From Bedellia somnulentella (Eukaryota > Arthropoda > Insecta > Lepidoptera > Bedelliidae), in NCBI GenBank assembly GCA_963576735.1, contig OY755171.1, positions 8,060,001 through 8,124,000 of the forward strand: DNA of 64,000 bases. The letters run 5' to 3'. Shown here one piece after another: positions 22,064 through 33,738 of this stretch. Under the pieces are notes generated by a model that saw nothing but the letters and a program-made list of their open reading frames with translations, made no database searches and was not told the origin of the DNA. The translations under genes were made by a program, and so were the position numbers. Position 1 is the stretch's first letter. Each line of letters begins with the position of its first letter.

Positions 22064-22644
22064 TAAATAAACTAATTTCCGAAGTTCTTTACCGATTAGA
22101 GGAGTGAACTCTTTTGTAAAAATATAAGAGAAAAAAATATTGTTCAGTCATATATCATTGTTCGAATTGTTTTGCCATTTCTTTTTTAAAGATGAATTTA
22201 AATATAAGTAAACTCTTAGTAAACAGAAAGTCAAGTACATCTGGAGAAGATTGAAAGGCTTACATCACATTTATGACCAAAAATATTGATATTTCGACAC
22301 GATAAAAATGTTCTTGTCTGAAAACATTTACAAGCAAAATCAAACCTAAAATAATCCACATAGCAACGGTTTTGAAACCGTATTGCAGCAAGAAAGTCTT
22401 AGTAAAAGGGATTAAAATGTGCACATATTTCGTACTGCAAACAATGCTTAGATTATATTCTGAAGTAACTTAATACTCATGGCCAAAATGCAACTGCAAT
22501 TTAATTTAACAATTAAACTGTGCCGAGTTCCGGTGATGTTGGAGCTAGTGAACTATGAAAGCTGATATTGTTGCAGGTTAACACAAGTAAGGAGCCGTGT
22601 GACCTGCTCCAAATTACCATATCCAGCAGTTACATGCATACATT

Positions 22645-22680
22645 TATATAAAATTAGGCGGCCGGAGTCGGCACAGTCTC
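22645..22680 (+). promoter_or_regulatory. Core promoter candidate: TATA box plus initiator
   Basis: TATATAAAA starts at 22645. An ACAGT arthropod-type initiator has its A at 22675, exactly 30 nt downstream. A GC-rich segment of about 110 bp (GCGGCCGGAGTC ... GAACCCGCCCCGG, to about 22745) follows, in strong contrast to its AT-rich surroundings, and ends near a weak GGTACAT donor-like site. This would suit a non-coding first exon of a gene with a long intron. No coding exon downstream was identified, so it may be coincidental. Confidence 0.4.
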
Positions 22681-22749
22681 CGCACACCTGCTTCCGGCCA
22701 CCGGCACTAACTCAGCGATTCCGACGGAACCCGCCCCGGTACATTTAAT

Positions 22750-23290
22750 TCCAACATTCACTGCGGTTTCTGCTTCTCCATCATACAACCTAGCTACTTT
22801 ATACCTGCCATTTATCATATCATCTATCCTTATCCTCCACTTCTAGTTCGAATGGGACAACACGAACACATTTTCTCGCCCGGATAGTCACAAATTGGAA
22901 TATGGTTCGTGTCTTTTGCTGAGTATCTGCGGAATTCTGTGTCCGTTTTTACAGTTCGGATAAATTTATTCAAAGAATTCATCTCAATGTGGTATCGTGA
23001 GGATTCCTTTTTCAGCTTTTTAAATTTTATTTAAATCGGTCTTTATTTTTAATTGATGCTTTGAATAAATAATGCAAACTTTTAAAGAGCTTTTGTATCT
23101 TTTCTAAGCTGACATTTAGAGTTAAAAAGATAATATTAACATCCTTATGTATGTGTTATGTATTAGCCATTTTTAAGCTTCTCTGTTGTTAAAAAAATAA
23201 AAGACGAAGCTGTGGGTCGATAATATTATTATTTCGAAAAATGTTCAAAATGGCGAAAATAAATACTACTTCTGATTTCTATAGTTTTTA
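22750..23290. other. No gene recognised
   Basis: AT-rich sequence between the promoter candidate and a LINE fragment. No convincing splice site or frame was found. Confidence 0.5.
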
Positions 23291-23297
23291 AATTCAA

Positions 23298-23681
23298 AAA
23301 AAGTGTATTCGTATACTATGCGGTGCTGACTTTTTGGATAGTTGTGTACCGCTATTTAAAAAGTTAAAAATATTACCGTTTCCCTCGCTATACATTTATG
23401 AGACTTTACTTTTCGTTTACAAAAATCCAAAATTGTTTACCTTAAAACCGCCAAAAATTAGACCACAACGGGGTAATCATAATATGCAATATGAGCATTC
23501 TGCTGCAAAATGTCTGGCTATTTGCCAGCGAAATTGTTACGAAATCTCTATTACATTAAATACTATTAGTGACGACACGAAAAAATTTACATTTAATAAA
23601 TTTAAAACTGTATTATTTAATTATTTGATTGACAATTGTATATACTCTGTGAAAGACTTTTTAGCAAAATGTAATATTTGA
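23298..23681 (+). pseudogene. C-terminal fragment of a Jockey/CR1-type LINE reverse transcriptase
   Basis: The frame reads IRILCGADFLDSC, then PLFKKLKILPFPSLYIYE and LLFVYKN, and ends FNYLIDNCIYSVKDFLAKC before a stop. The pattern of a Cys-Gly then DSC, PLFKKLKIL..PSLYIYE and YSV near the end is the conserved C-terminal tail I know from insect non-LTR reverse transcriptases. Upstream catalytic motifs are absent, so this is a 5'-truncated remnant with an eroded middle (a Lys/Pro-rich stretch). The reading frame starts inside the protein and has no true Met. Confidence 0.7.
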
Positions 23682-23689
23682 TGAAACAT

Positions 23690-24663
23690 TAAAGCTTGAC
23701 TATTTTATTAAATGTAACCAAATTTAAAACAATGTAATAAGTATTTACACGCCGCAAGGTAGAACAAGATAAACTATTTAAAAAAAAACCTACCACCTTA
23801 ACTCTTGTTTCTCGTAAATAAACGCTTTTTTTTTAACCGTATCACGTTCCGATGTGAAACAAAATGTTTTAAGCCTATATTTATTCTTTTTATTGTTAAG
23901 AATCCCTAAAACAGGGATAGTTATTGCATCTCTGAACATCATTTAATTAAAAAAAATAAGGTATTTAATTCAACTAAATATTCTTTTTTCAACGTTTATT
24001 ACTTCTTGTCATACATTGTTACTCATTTACATCGAATCTTGACTGGTTGAACGTTTGTATTTTTGGCTTAAGATCTTTTAATGTAAATGATGTAATTATA
24101 ATATCTGACAGACAGTTACCTTCAATTGGGAATCTGAATGATGAAATTGTTATTATTGTATAATACTGGACTAAATTTATTCATATTAATGGATATTGAA
24201 AATAGTAGTAAACGAATATGTTAATTGAGCATCAACAAATCTTCAAAACCTTTATTAAGGACTCTTTAGATATAAATATTCGACTGTAGGAAAAAAAAGA
24301 TATTATTTAAATAAAATTATTGTTCTTGTGTTAAAAAATCATTTCAAAGCTACAATTTATAATAGTAATTTCTGGTCAAAAAACATTTCTATACAGATGC
24401 ATTCAATTAAAAGACATTGGGGCCTTTATAATCCGCTTTACATAATTCAGCAAACACGAATGAAACTTATATTAGTTTGAAGATAACCTTGCATAAATTA
24501 TACTGTATAGCTTTTTTTAAATGAAGTAATGAGAATGTAGAGATATTAACAGAAGTATGTTATGGTTTTTGTACGTTATAATACTCAATAATAATGTTAA
24601 TACATTACTAACATAAGCGACTTAGACCATCACAGAATACACATTTGACATTTGTTTATTTTT
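23690..24663. other. No gene recognised
   Basis: AT-rich sequence of about 1 kb with no long frame and no repeat of the named families. Confidence 0.5.
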
Positions 24664-24738
24664 TTGAATTTATAATTCCTTAGCTCTGGCTACCCCTTCT
24701 AGGGAAATAAAGCCGTGAGTATATGTATGTATGTATGA
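24664..24738 (+). mobile_element. S1 SINE, 3' fragment
   Basis: AATTCCTTAGCTCTGGCTAC through AAGCCGTGAGTATATGTATG and three more TATG units. Only the last 75 bp were inserted or retained. Confidence 0.8.
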
Positions 24739-24902
24739 ATGTACTGTGATATTAAATCATTAATGTAACGTTCGATCATGAAATTTAAATTATATAAACA
24801 TTATAACTGTGTTAAAAAAATGCATGTCAGCATGCAAACTAAAAATTATTAAATTGTGTCATCAAATGTACCTTGTTCTAAAAAGCAAATAAGTGAATTT
24901 GA

Positions 24903-25130
24903 ATTTATAAATTCCTTGAAGGGGTCGCCATAGCTAGGGAATTAGAAATTCTTCAGCCAAGCGTGGAAGTTGCGTGGGGAACAGATGGTAAAATAAAGGT
25001 TGTTGGTGGTGGGTCTCCGACCGCATCGCCCGAAAATCCCTTAAAATCCCCAATACCGATAGTCGCCTCTAACATACACCCACCAGAAGGAATGGGGTAG
25101 TGCTATTCTAAGCCGACACTACACAACTAT
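24903..25130 (-). mobile_element. S1 SINE, lacking the extreme 3' tail
   Basis: S1 blocks on the minus strand from AATTCCTTGAAGGGGTCGCC to GCCGACACTACACAACT. Confidence 0.8.
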
Positions 25131-25446
25131 TTATTTACTCCCTACATTGTTCGTGAGATTCTTGTTATGACTTTATATATAAAGTATAAAACAAAGAGCT
25201 TTCCACAATGATATATATTTTACTTATATATTCAACTGGTAATTAAGTCACTTTTTGAATTTAAAATGATTTATATTCCCATACCCCACACACAATAATG
25301 CGCTTTAAATAATATAAACTACTCCTAGTTTTTTCTTTGGTATTTATATGTTTTTGTTTATTAATGTTTAAAAGGTCGTTGAGTTGCGATGATATTCTAA
25401 TATATATTTAAACGCACGAAAATTTATAAAAAAGGCACTTGAAATT

Positions 25447-25860
25447 TTAGCTAATAGTTTGTTCAAACCGAAATTATGAATACAAAACCACTGATACTAA
25501 TACAGGAGCATGTAATAGAGACAGGTAGATAGATAAGCAGTATTTATTGCGTCGCTTATCAAGTGCAATGGTGCTCGTTAATCAATGCGGGTTGCGGTGC
25601 TCGAGACTGCTTGCGTCGCCAGCGGCCGTCGCCGTGCTCGCTGATGTATCGCATACCAACATTCATATATCTATCTATCTATATTCATAGATGTAATCGC
25701 AGGAAGAAGCCAGAACATCCTAATCAATGAAAGGGAGATGCTTCATTAAGTAAAATAAAGAATATATTAAACGACCATGGTCCCCGAGCTGCCTCATAGT
25801 ACATCCAACGGAGGATGCGGGGTTGTGACAATCTTAGCTGACTATGTTTTGTTGAAAATA
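25447..25860. repeat. Duplicated block with GC-rich core, copy 1
   Basis: It shares a nearly identical core of about 180 bp (ACAGGAGCATGTAATAGAGA ... GCTCGCTGATGTATCG) with 25984-26400. The core holds a GC-rich stretch GCGTCGCCAGCGGCCGTCGC. The right part is a very diverged S1-like segment. No frame is conserved. Confidence 0.8.
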
Positions 25861-25983
25861 TATTAGTACCTAGTTAAAATAAGAGTTTTTTTTTGTTTTT
25901 AGCAGGCTGCATCTTGTCGTAAATTTTGTAAACATTTTGCTTTGTAGTGTCGGCGAATAATAGATTTTATTTTTTATTTTTAA

Positions 25984-26400
25984 CCAATCGTTTGTTTAAA
26001 CCGAAACTATGAATATGAAACCTTAGCCCCACTAATACAGGAGCATGTAATAGAGACAGGTAGATAGATAAGCAGTATTTATCGCGTCGCTTATCAAGTG
26101 CAATGATGCTCGTTAATCAATGCGGGTTGCGGTGCTCGAGACTGCTTGCGTCGCCGGCGGCCGTCGCCGTGCTCGCTGATGTATCGTATACCAACATTCA
26201 TATATCTATCTATACTCACGGATATAATCTCAGAAAGAAGCCAGAGCTTTGAATCAGCAAGGAGAAAATGCCAGTAGTTGATATATCCCCGGTGGTGATC
26301 GATTATCAGTCTTTATATTACTTTAGAAACCTCGTTATCGTGAAACGCCTCATACTAAATCTAACGGCGCATGGGGTGGTGACAGTCTGAGCTGACTTTG
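25984..26400. repeat. Duplicated block with GC-rich core, copy 2
   Basis: Second copy, offset about 537 bp from copy 1. In the core only a handful of bases differ (for example CGCC-A/G-GCGG), while flanking parts of the unit are clearly more diverged. Confidence 0.8.
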
Positions 26401-26489
26401 TCAATATTTATCAGTAGTTAGAAACGAGCGAATTTTATTTTCTTGTTTTTAACTGTCAGTTTTTTTTTCGTGAATTTTGTTACTATTTT

Positions 26490-26690
26490 GCCTGAAGTGT
26501 CTGGCAAGAAGAGACAAACGCATTTAGCTGAGAGTCTTCAAGTTATTTTTTGGCAATGTGGCTCACTGGAAACCAATCACCCATAACGTTTATTGGACTA
26601 TTTATTTAAAAACATATTTTCGCAGGCTTTGGATACCTTGTTTCTGGATTTATAGCCGTCAGTATATTTATTCAGTCAGTCTTTTAACGT
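26490..26690 (+). mobile_element. Very diverged S1 SINE
   Basis: Recognisable mainly by GTGTCTGGCAAGAA, ACCAATCACCCATAACG, GGCTTTGGATACC and TATAGCCGTCAGTATAT. Confidence 0.5.
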
Positions 26691-26869
26691 GAATTAATAT
26701 GCTATTTTATAGATATTTAGAATAGATCTGCATTTTTTCCTTAGGTAGGTTAGAAATGGGTGAGTGTCATTCCTAGCCCACATCAAAATACAAATAGAAC
26801 CCGAATAAGTATTTGCAACTCATTACACCGTTGATGATGGTAACACTCAACAGTAAAATAAAAAAAATA

Positions 26870-27105
26870 CTTTTTATCTATACGTATACTCAGGCTTTAT
26901 AAGCTCAAAAAGCAATTGTTTGGAAGTTGACAGGTTAAAAATTGTAAAATATATAGTAGAACTGAGGTTGATGTGCTTGTTCACATAACTCACCAATCAA
27001 TTAAATGCCCCGGTACTCTTAGTTGCCTCCTACAATGCCCAAGACGATCGATGGGAAGAATTTGGCTGGATATATTTTAAGCTGGCGCTACCCAGCTAAT
27101 TATAT
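26870..27105 (-). mobile_element. Very diverged S1 SINE
   Basis: On the minus strand the blocks ATACTCAGGCTTTATAAGC, TTTGGAAGTTGACAGG, GTTGCCTCCTACAATG and TAAGCTGGCGCTACCCAGC keep the S1 order and spacing. Confidence 0.55.
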
Positions 27106-27210
27106 GCAGATAATTAATATGTGGTCTCTGGTATAATAAATGGATAATCTTTGATTATATGTCAGAGAAAAAAAATGTGCGGAAACAATGAGTTGTTTAT
27201 AGTTAGTGTT

Positions 27211-27575
27211 TTTCTACAAATGCGACGATAGGCCTTCCCCTATCTCTGGAAATGACCAAGTTAAACGGGGGTACATCGATCACTATGCGACAGTAATGAC
27301 GCATAGGTTTCAGAAGTATTAGTACCCCTACCACCCTCTTGAAGACAGCATGAAAGTTGCGTTTGACATCTACTTTTCATATTTTATCTATCTTTACCAC
27401 CGCGTAACTTTCCCAGAAACATATATTGAATTAAATCGAACATTGGTATCAAACATGCTACAATGAATTTGGCTCGTACAGTCGCTGATATGCAAAACCT
27501 GACACGACCGCGGCCCGCACGCAACACAGTTGCGGCTAGTCTGCGGTCCGCCGCGCACCGCTCTAATATTCCTAT
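27211..27575. repeat. Tandem-duplicated unit with CpG-rich core, copy 1
   Basis: A unit of about 426 bp, repeated at 27639. It ends in an approximately 80-bp CpG-rich core (CGACCGCGGCCCGCAC ... GGTCCGCCGCGCACCGCTC). The left part carries S2-like remnants (CAGAAGTATTAGTACC). Confidence 0.75.
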
Positions 27576-27638
27576 CTACAAATATATAATGTGAGGGAAC
27601 CTGCATCACTGAGTAGTATTTAATCATTTAACAATGTG

Positions 27639-27993
27639 TTTCCACAAATATGAGAGTAGCCCTTCCCCTATCTCTTCAATGCTTTAAGGTAAACGAGTGT
27701 AAATTGAATACTAAGAGACAATAATGACTCATGGTATTCAGAAGTATTAGTCTCTCTGCAACTCCCTCTGAAATATTCAGCATAAACATATAGTTTGAGT
27801 GCGAACTGCATAACAAAAACCACATATCCCTTTCGTATTTTCGCGAAACATATACGTGAACCAGATAGAATATTTGGTACCAAACGTGCATCGTGTAGTG
27901 AGCAGATATGCAAAAGCTGACACGGCCGCGGCCCGCACGGAACACGTTTGCGGCCAGTCTGCGGTCCGCCGCGCGCCGCTCTAATAATAAACA
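27639..27993. repeat. Tandem-duplicated unit with CpG-rich core, copy 2
   Basis: Second unit. The CpG-rich core (GGCCGCGGCCCGCACGGAAC ... CCGCCGCGCGCCGCTC) is much better conserved than the AT-rich part before it. Confidence 0.75.
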
Positions 27994-29109
27994 CATACCA
28001 TGTTTCAGTTTCAGCTATGCGAGATGTCACTATTTGACGGGACTTCCAATCATGCTTTAAATTGAGGCTGTGTATTTGCTTTGTGTCGTGATGTTCGTGA
28101 AGCTGTTTATTGGGTATTAATTGATTCAAGTTTAATTGTTACTTGACGTCTACATCCATGCAATACTTTGTTGAATAGATGGGAAGATATAACTAATAGC
28201 GTGAGAATATGTATGTTTGTATGTATTGTTAAGTGTTTGAAAAGAAAATAGCAGGTAATCCAGGTTGAAAAATGAAAGAACATGTAATAGAAGATTGGTA
28301 AATGGGAAGAAATAGAGGTTAGATAATTGTATGAAATGGTGTCTGTCTATCCCAATGGGAGATCACTTCTGTCTCAGAGTAAGTGACTTCTGTAACAATA
28401 ACTTTTTAACCCACAAAAACACCAAGGAAAGTAATTTTCGTAGATTACACGTAATGTTTAACCCTTATCATCATTTGCTTTAAACGAACTCTTTGTAGCA
28501 CCTTTTTGAAAGCTTAAGTAATTATGTTACTTATTACATTTCAATGCGCCTTATACCTTTCACTAATTTTAGAGAGAAGAATTAGCAGACAGTGTAAATT
28601 AACATTTTAAATACATAGCGTAACAATAAAGACTAAATATACACACATAAACCTGAGTCCTGACAGACACAAAAACACTTTAAGTTTAAAAGGTCTGCGC
28701 TGAGAGAGAGTCAATGACTTTTTTATTTTAATAACGCAGTGAATGTGATGCAAGCGAGAAAAGTTATAAATATTCAATTCGTGTTTTTCAGAAAGTTTCT
28801 GTTTTTGCATATGATATGTTAGCTGACGATGAGTTTCTTTATTGTTTAGTAGATATATGGTTGTTAATTTAGTTTTATATACGTCTACTAAATATGTAAC
28901 TAACTATATGCTAAGGATATTTAAGATTTTATTTTAGGCGAGGAAGATAATTATTCAGACCACGGATATAGATGAAAAACATGTAGTTAAGAGATGGAGT
29001 AGCTCCAGGCTCCTGTGGGTTTTTTGGTGGATATAAATAAATAATTCTTTAAGCCCCCCACAAATTACACCTATATGTAAATCTATTAAGACTCCTACAA
29101 GGTGCACCT
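27994..29109. other. No gene recognised
   Basis: AT-rich sequence. A short stretch near 28340-28362 (CTATCCCAATGGGA) may be a LINE 3' relic. A CTCTCTCTCAG acceptor-like site on the minus strand near 28694 leads to a 30-codon hydrophobic frame but has no partner exon I trust. Confidence 0.4.
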
Positions 29110-29276
29110 AAGACATGAGTTGAAAATTTGAGAGGGAAAAGTTTTTGAAATAAATTTTGGGATGGGTTTCCAACCTAATTGCCCAATAATCCACTAAACA
29201 ACCCCTAATACTCAAAGTCATCTCTTAAGACACAAGCTGGTAAAAAGAGTTAGTGCTATGCGACACTATACAGCTT
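29110..29276 (-). mobile_element. Diverged S1 SINE, head part
   Basis: GGGATGGGTTTCCAACC, CCCAATAATCC, CATCTCTTAAGACACAAGCTGG and GCGACACTATACAGC keep the S1 order on the minus strand. Confidence 0.6.
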
Positions 29277-30024
29277 GTTGAAATCATAAGTGGAAGCACA
29301 TGTTGAGTAGTGGAAATTTATTAACTACTCTTATAGAAATATTTTGGAATGTTTGTTGCTGCTTATCTTTACAAACACCTTTCAAAGCAACGGAAGAGTA
29401 AGTAAATTAAACATCTTAGCGCTAAATAGAGATAATAATTAACTTTATTTTGAGCTCCATGACAAGAAGGGAAAAAAAGACCTTACGAATCTAGCTTCCC
29501 TGTCTGGATGTATCTCTTTTGCCATTGTAGCAACAAATAGTGTAGAATACAATGAAATATTTAACAGGGCCCCATATATTAGCATATTTTTGCGCAAATT
29601 TATGCTCGACATTGAAATAGACAAAAACATATTTTTATTTTGCAGGTACACAAAAGCTTTTTTGAACCAAAAATCTGAAAAATAAACGTACATGTACACA
29701 TATACAACACAAAAAAATGCGGAAATTAATCCGACAGCAAACAAACATTGAAAAAAACTTAAATAAATTATAGCAAACATGTGCCTTTAGTCAGCGAAAA
29801 GATACCTGCTTCGGTATCATGCTAGTCTAGTATGAAATAGACAACATAACTGATTCCAGCCAGTGCCGTTAAAAATAAGCTTTTTGTTGACTCGAGAACA
29901 CGTTGATAACAACCACAGGTAGATGCTTGAAATTCTTCTTCGATCTAAAGATATAACAGTACATTACATAAAGCATAAAAATTGGAAATGCTCAAGCCAC
30001 TTTTAGAAGTTACCTCAAGACGCA

Positions 30025-30380
30025 AGTGTTCACGCCGTATATCCCCCAAGGGGTTGGCAGAGGTACTAATTCTTCTGAACATCACGTGACATCGTCACCT
30101 GGTGTTCAGAGTACCCACGTTTTGCTTGGACAGTGTACTCACGTTTTAGGGGGCAGGCCTATCGCCGTTTGGTACGAATACACTGAATGAGATACATACA
30201 ACTTAGCCATGTGGGTTTCTTCACGATGGTTTCCCCCACCGATAGCAACCATGATAAATTAACCACACATACCTATGTCTTTAGAAAAGACAAATTGGTG
30301 TAGGCCCGACACAGGATTTGAACTCATGCCTGTCTGTATTGATGGGCGGTCGTTCAACTCATTGGATTATTACGGCTGTC
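30025..30380 (-). mobile_element. S2 SINE, near full length
   Basis: Complete body from GTTCACGCCGTATATCCCCC to a degraded tRNA-like head (GATTTGAACTCATGCC, TTGGATTATTACGGC). A few small indels are present and no target-site duplication was resolved. Confidence 0.8.
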
Positions 30381-31237
30381 TTGAGAAGTAAAATAAAATA
30401 AGAATAAAAATGAATATTGAAAGGGACTTCCCTTCATAAGATATGACGTTTTGCTGATTCTTTAGGTGACGCAGAACGCTTCTTGCACCAGCTCAGCTCG
30501 CACTTGGCCGTTTTTTCAGTCCAAGCTCTATCTAATCCTTGGATAGTTTTAAGATCATCGTGTGATTTCATCTGTGAAAAATATGATGTTAAGTTATAGA
30601 GAGTCTTTAACCACAAAACGAAATCTTGACTATTCAGCTACAAAAGTAAAGTATATTATGTTAACTTTTAACTGTATTGGTGAAAAATAATACACAATTC
30701 TGAGAACCAAACTCGGCTTAAATAAAAAAAAACTTTTCCCACCGGGGATCAACGCAAAAACCTAAGGACATTGAGCTCTAACATTTAACCTGTAGCGGGT
30801 TACAGAGGCAGTTTTTTTTTGTATAAATAATCGAGACCAATATACATCAATTTGCTTCGTTGGGTGCTCTTCTTCTCACTGAGATCCTAAGAAATTTTCC
30901 GACATTCTCTTTAGTATTGGCAAAAACATTAAATTGCTTTCTGAATCATTTCTGATGGATCTATATCTTAGCTTTGTTTTCAGCCATTAACTCGAGTGGA
31001 AAACAGTAGAATATCCATTAAATAATATAAATACTACTAGTGAAGTGTCTGGGGGTTTTAACCTCAGATTTCCGTTACATTGAATGAATATAAATGGTCG
31101 TGGGGGGGATTTCTTATTTATACTATAAAGTATAAAGTTTACCCAATTTTTCTGTGCTTTTGTTTTTTTCAATAATTTATACAAAACCTTGAAACAATTA
31201 TATTGAAGCATGTCATATATATTATATTAATACATAT

Positions 31238-31250
31238 ATTAATTTATTGT
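31238..31250. repeat. Target-site duplication of the truncated LINE, left copy
   Basis: attaatttattgt, identical to 31950-31962. Confidence 0.85.
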
Positions 31251-31949
31251 ACATACATACATACATACATATTCTCACGCCGTTAGTTCCCATTGGGGTA
31301 GGCAGAGACTATCGATCGCCACCTTGTACGATCCTGGCAAACCTCTCTGGCTTCGTTTACATCCATCAATCTTTTCATACATGCTCTTTTATTCTTCATA
31401 CTGCGGACACCTGCCTTTTTGAACACATTTTCTATTTGATCCAAATGTGTCCTCCGAGGTCGTCCTCTACTAACATTACCTTCCACATTGGCTCTATATA
31501 TCTCTTTCACCAATTTACTGTCATCCATCCTCTCTATGTGCCCAAACCATCTCAACATTCCTTTTTCTATCTTTCTTACAATATCATCTTTTACACCACA
31601 CCTTTCACGAATAACACTATTTCTCACTCGGTCACATAACCTTACATTACACACTTTTCTGAGGGATCTCATTTCTACTGCATTCACTCTACTTTCATGC
31701 TTCTTCTGCCACACCCAACATTCACTGCCATACATAAGCGTAGGAACAAGGACAGCATCATGCACAGCCATTCGGGCCTTTTCAGACACCGACTGACTAG
31801 ACATTAGACTATCCAGTGCTCCATTTACCGCATTACCCTTTTTCACTCTTCTCTCGATATCTTCATCACACTTTCCATCCCTAGTAAACAAACTTCCCAA
31901 ATATACAAACTCTTTCACTTGTTCCACTTTCTTACCATTAATCTCAACA
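31251..31949 (-). mobile_element. RTE-like LINE, 5'-truncated, with 13-bp target-site duplication
   Basis: A 699-bp copy of the 3' end of the LINE family, with a five-unit ACAT tail on the left and a 5' truncation on the right. It is flanked by identical attaatttattgt repeats. This is the classic product of incomplete target-primed reverse transcription. Confidence 0.92.
31283..31949 (-). pseudogene. LINE ORF, C-terminal part only
   Basis: Open frame of about 220 codons, colinear with residues from about 815 to the end (1033) of the intact LINE protein and differing by scattered substitutions (for example EQVKEFVYLGSLF shared, VFKKAGVRS against VLKKAGVRS). There are no stops despite the truncation, so the copy is young. 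It has neither endonuclease nor reverse-transcriptase catalytic motifs. The apparent Met at 31927 is not a real start. Confidence 0.9.
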
Positions 31950-31962
31950 ATTAATTTATTGT
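31950..31962. repeat. Target-site duplication of the truncated LINE, right copy
   Basis: attaatttattgt, identical to 31238-31250. Confidence 0.85.
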
Positions 31963-31984
31963 GTCATTATTTTATCTTCTAACA

Positions 31985-32085
31985 TAGTTTTTTAAGTTAA
32001 TCTTTACTAACACTAGTTTTGTATTATTTTGTATGGACTGCATTTGTCTGAAATAAAGATTTATTATTATTATTATTATATATTT
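31985..32085 (+). mobile_element. LINE 3' UTR remnant with TTA-repeat tail
   Basis: The end TGGACTGCATTTGTCTGAAATAAAG followed by (TTA)n resembles the 3' terminus of insect CR1/Jockey-type LINEs as I remember them. No coding part is present. Confidence 0.45.
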
Positions 32086-32292
32086 TTTAATATTTATTTT
32101 TTTCGTATCTATACGTTAAATAATACCTAAAGAGCCATAACATAATATTTTCTTAAAATTTTGGGGTGTATGAAGGGTCATAACGAACGACCTTGGACGG
32201 GTAGTAGAACGTATAAAAATCGTATCCGAAATGTAAAGAACATATTCTTTTTTTACCTGCCTTTACAGGTTGCGATACGAAATCAGCATTTT

Positions 32293-32472
32293 TAAGTACA
32301 ACTTAGCCATGTAGGTTTCCTCACGATGTTTTCCCTCACCGTTAACAACCTTGATAAATTATCCTCACATATGTCTTTAGAAAAAAAAAATGGTGTAGGC
32401 CCGATCCGGGATTAGAACACTAGTCGTCTGCACGATAAGCGGTGTTCTAAAACCACTGAGCTATCACGACGT
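32293..32472 (-). mobile_element. S2 SINE, head half only
   Basis: On the minus strand it keeps the tRNA-like head and first body half up to CATGGCTAAGTTGTACTT but lacks the 3' half and tail. Retroposition truncates 5' ends, so this needs a later deletion. Confidence 0.75.
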
Positions 32473-33064
32473 CTGAACGACGTCGTCGCACAATGTCGCG
32501 ATTGTTTGGGACGAATTATCAAAAATAATTTTAACTTGATTTTAAAAGTTCTTATTATTTTATTGATTCAATATTAATATAATATAACAAAACGATGAAT
32601 AAAAGAAATCGCTTGTATTATCAAAGTTTACGTCTAAATGTTTTCGGATTATGGGGCCTCTTTTTTTTTTATTTTTAGGATCTTGTTGCTCGATTTGATA
32701 TTTAATAGACAATGATCTTTAGTTAAGAAATCCACTAGACAATGTTCTGTAAATGAGATGTTTTGTTTATCAATGTTTCATCTATGCCGGTTATTTGGCT
32801 ACTAGCAGTATAGTTCTTAAAAAAGTTTTAGCGATATTGCCGTCGTTTGTTGAACCGAAACCTGGTTATGGTATATCAATTATAAGGCCCAACTTTACTT
32901 TGAACTCTTTAAGTATCAGCGACTATTTTATTATGGATGTCATCCCCGTACTTGCTAGCACTTAAACAGTATTATTTATGCAACATGATAAAAAAAATAA
33001 GATTTTTTACATTCGTTATCAATTATACAATCAAGAACAATCAAATCTAAGGCTAAATCCTTAT

Positions 33065-33303
33065 ATCTATACCTACCTATACTCACGGCTATAAATCCCT
33101 TAACGAGGTAGCCAGAGCTTTGGAATGAAAAATTCCTCAGCCACTTTTGGAAGTTGATTGGGGAAAAGATGGTAATAATAAATGTTTTTGGTGACGGGTC
33201 TCCAACCACATCGCCCAAAAATCACTTAATAAGCCCCTGTACCCTTAGTCGCCTCTTACAATCACCCACGGGTAGGTAGTGTTATTCTAAGCTGACACTA
33301 CAC
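33065..33303 (-). mobile_element. S1 SINE, full length with 14-bp target-site duplication
   Basis: Complete S1 copy flanked by identical ggctaaatccttat at 33051-33064 and 33304-33317. The duplication fixes both ends: the tail side starts with TACCTACCTATACTCACGG and the head ends ACACTACAC. Confidence 0.9.
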
Positions 33304-33738
33304 GGCTAAATCCTTATCTAACGTTGCATAATATTTTATTTGCAAAACGTCAAATTTTTGACTACAAGTTTTCCAAATAACGCCGGTTTAAATAAAAAAA
33401 AACTATCTTCTTAATACTATCCTTAATTGTTTGAGGACCGTCAAATATATGAAAGTAGGCTAAAATGAACCCAATAACAATGAATCAATCACCAGCTCTA
33501 GATAATTCATTGCAAATGTTGTTTTGTATCTGTAAAATGGGTTGTGGAGCTGGTGGTGGTGGTGCGAAAGAGTGTTTTATACTGCAGTGTATCATGTCTA
33601 ATGTGTAGCGAAAATACGTCGTCTCAATACTCCGCCAATCACTGAAATAAGCGAAGTTGAAGGAAATTGTAAATAGAAAAAGAAGTTAATTGTTTAAATA
33701 TACAAATATGTTATGTTATGTTTAAATAAATAGGTATA

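Noticed and set aside
29445..29780. 111-codon hydrophobic frame on the minus strand with a GTAAGG donor-like site, considered as a receptor exon
   Set aside because: Only one exon-like piece is visible. There is no partner exon with matching phase and no diagnostic motif.
30434..30616. Candidate terminal exon after TTTTTCACAG on the minus strand
   Set aside because: The core AAAACGGCCAAGTGCGAGC matches the 3' end of the GGTTCCGTA-type repeat, so it is more likely repeat-derived.
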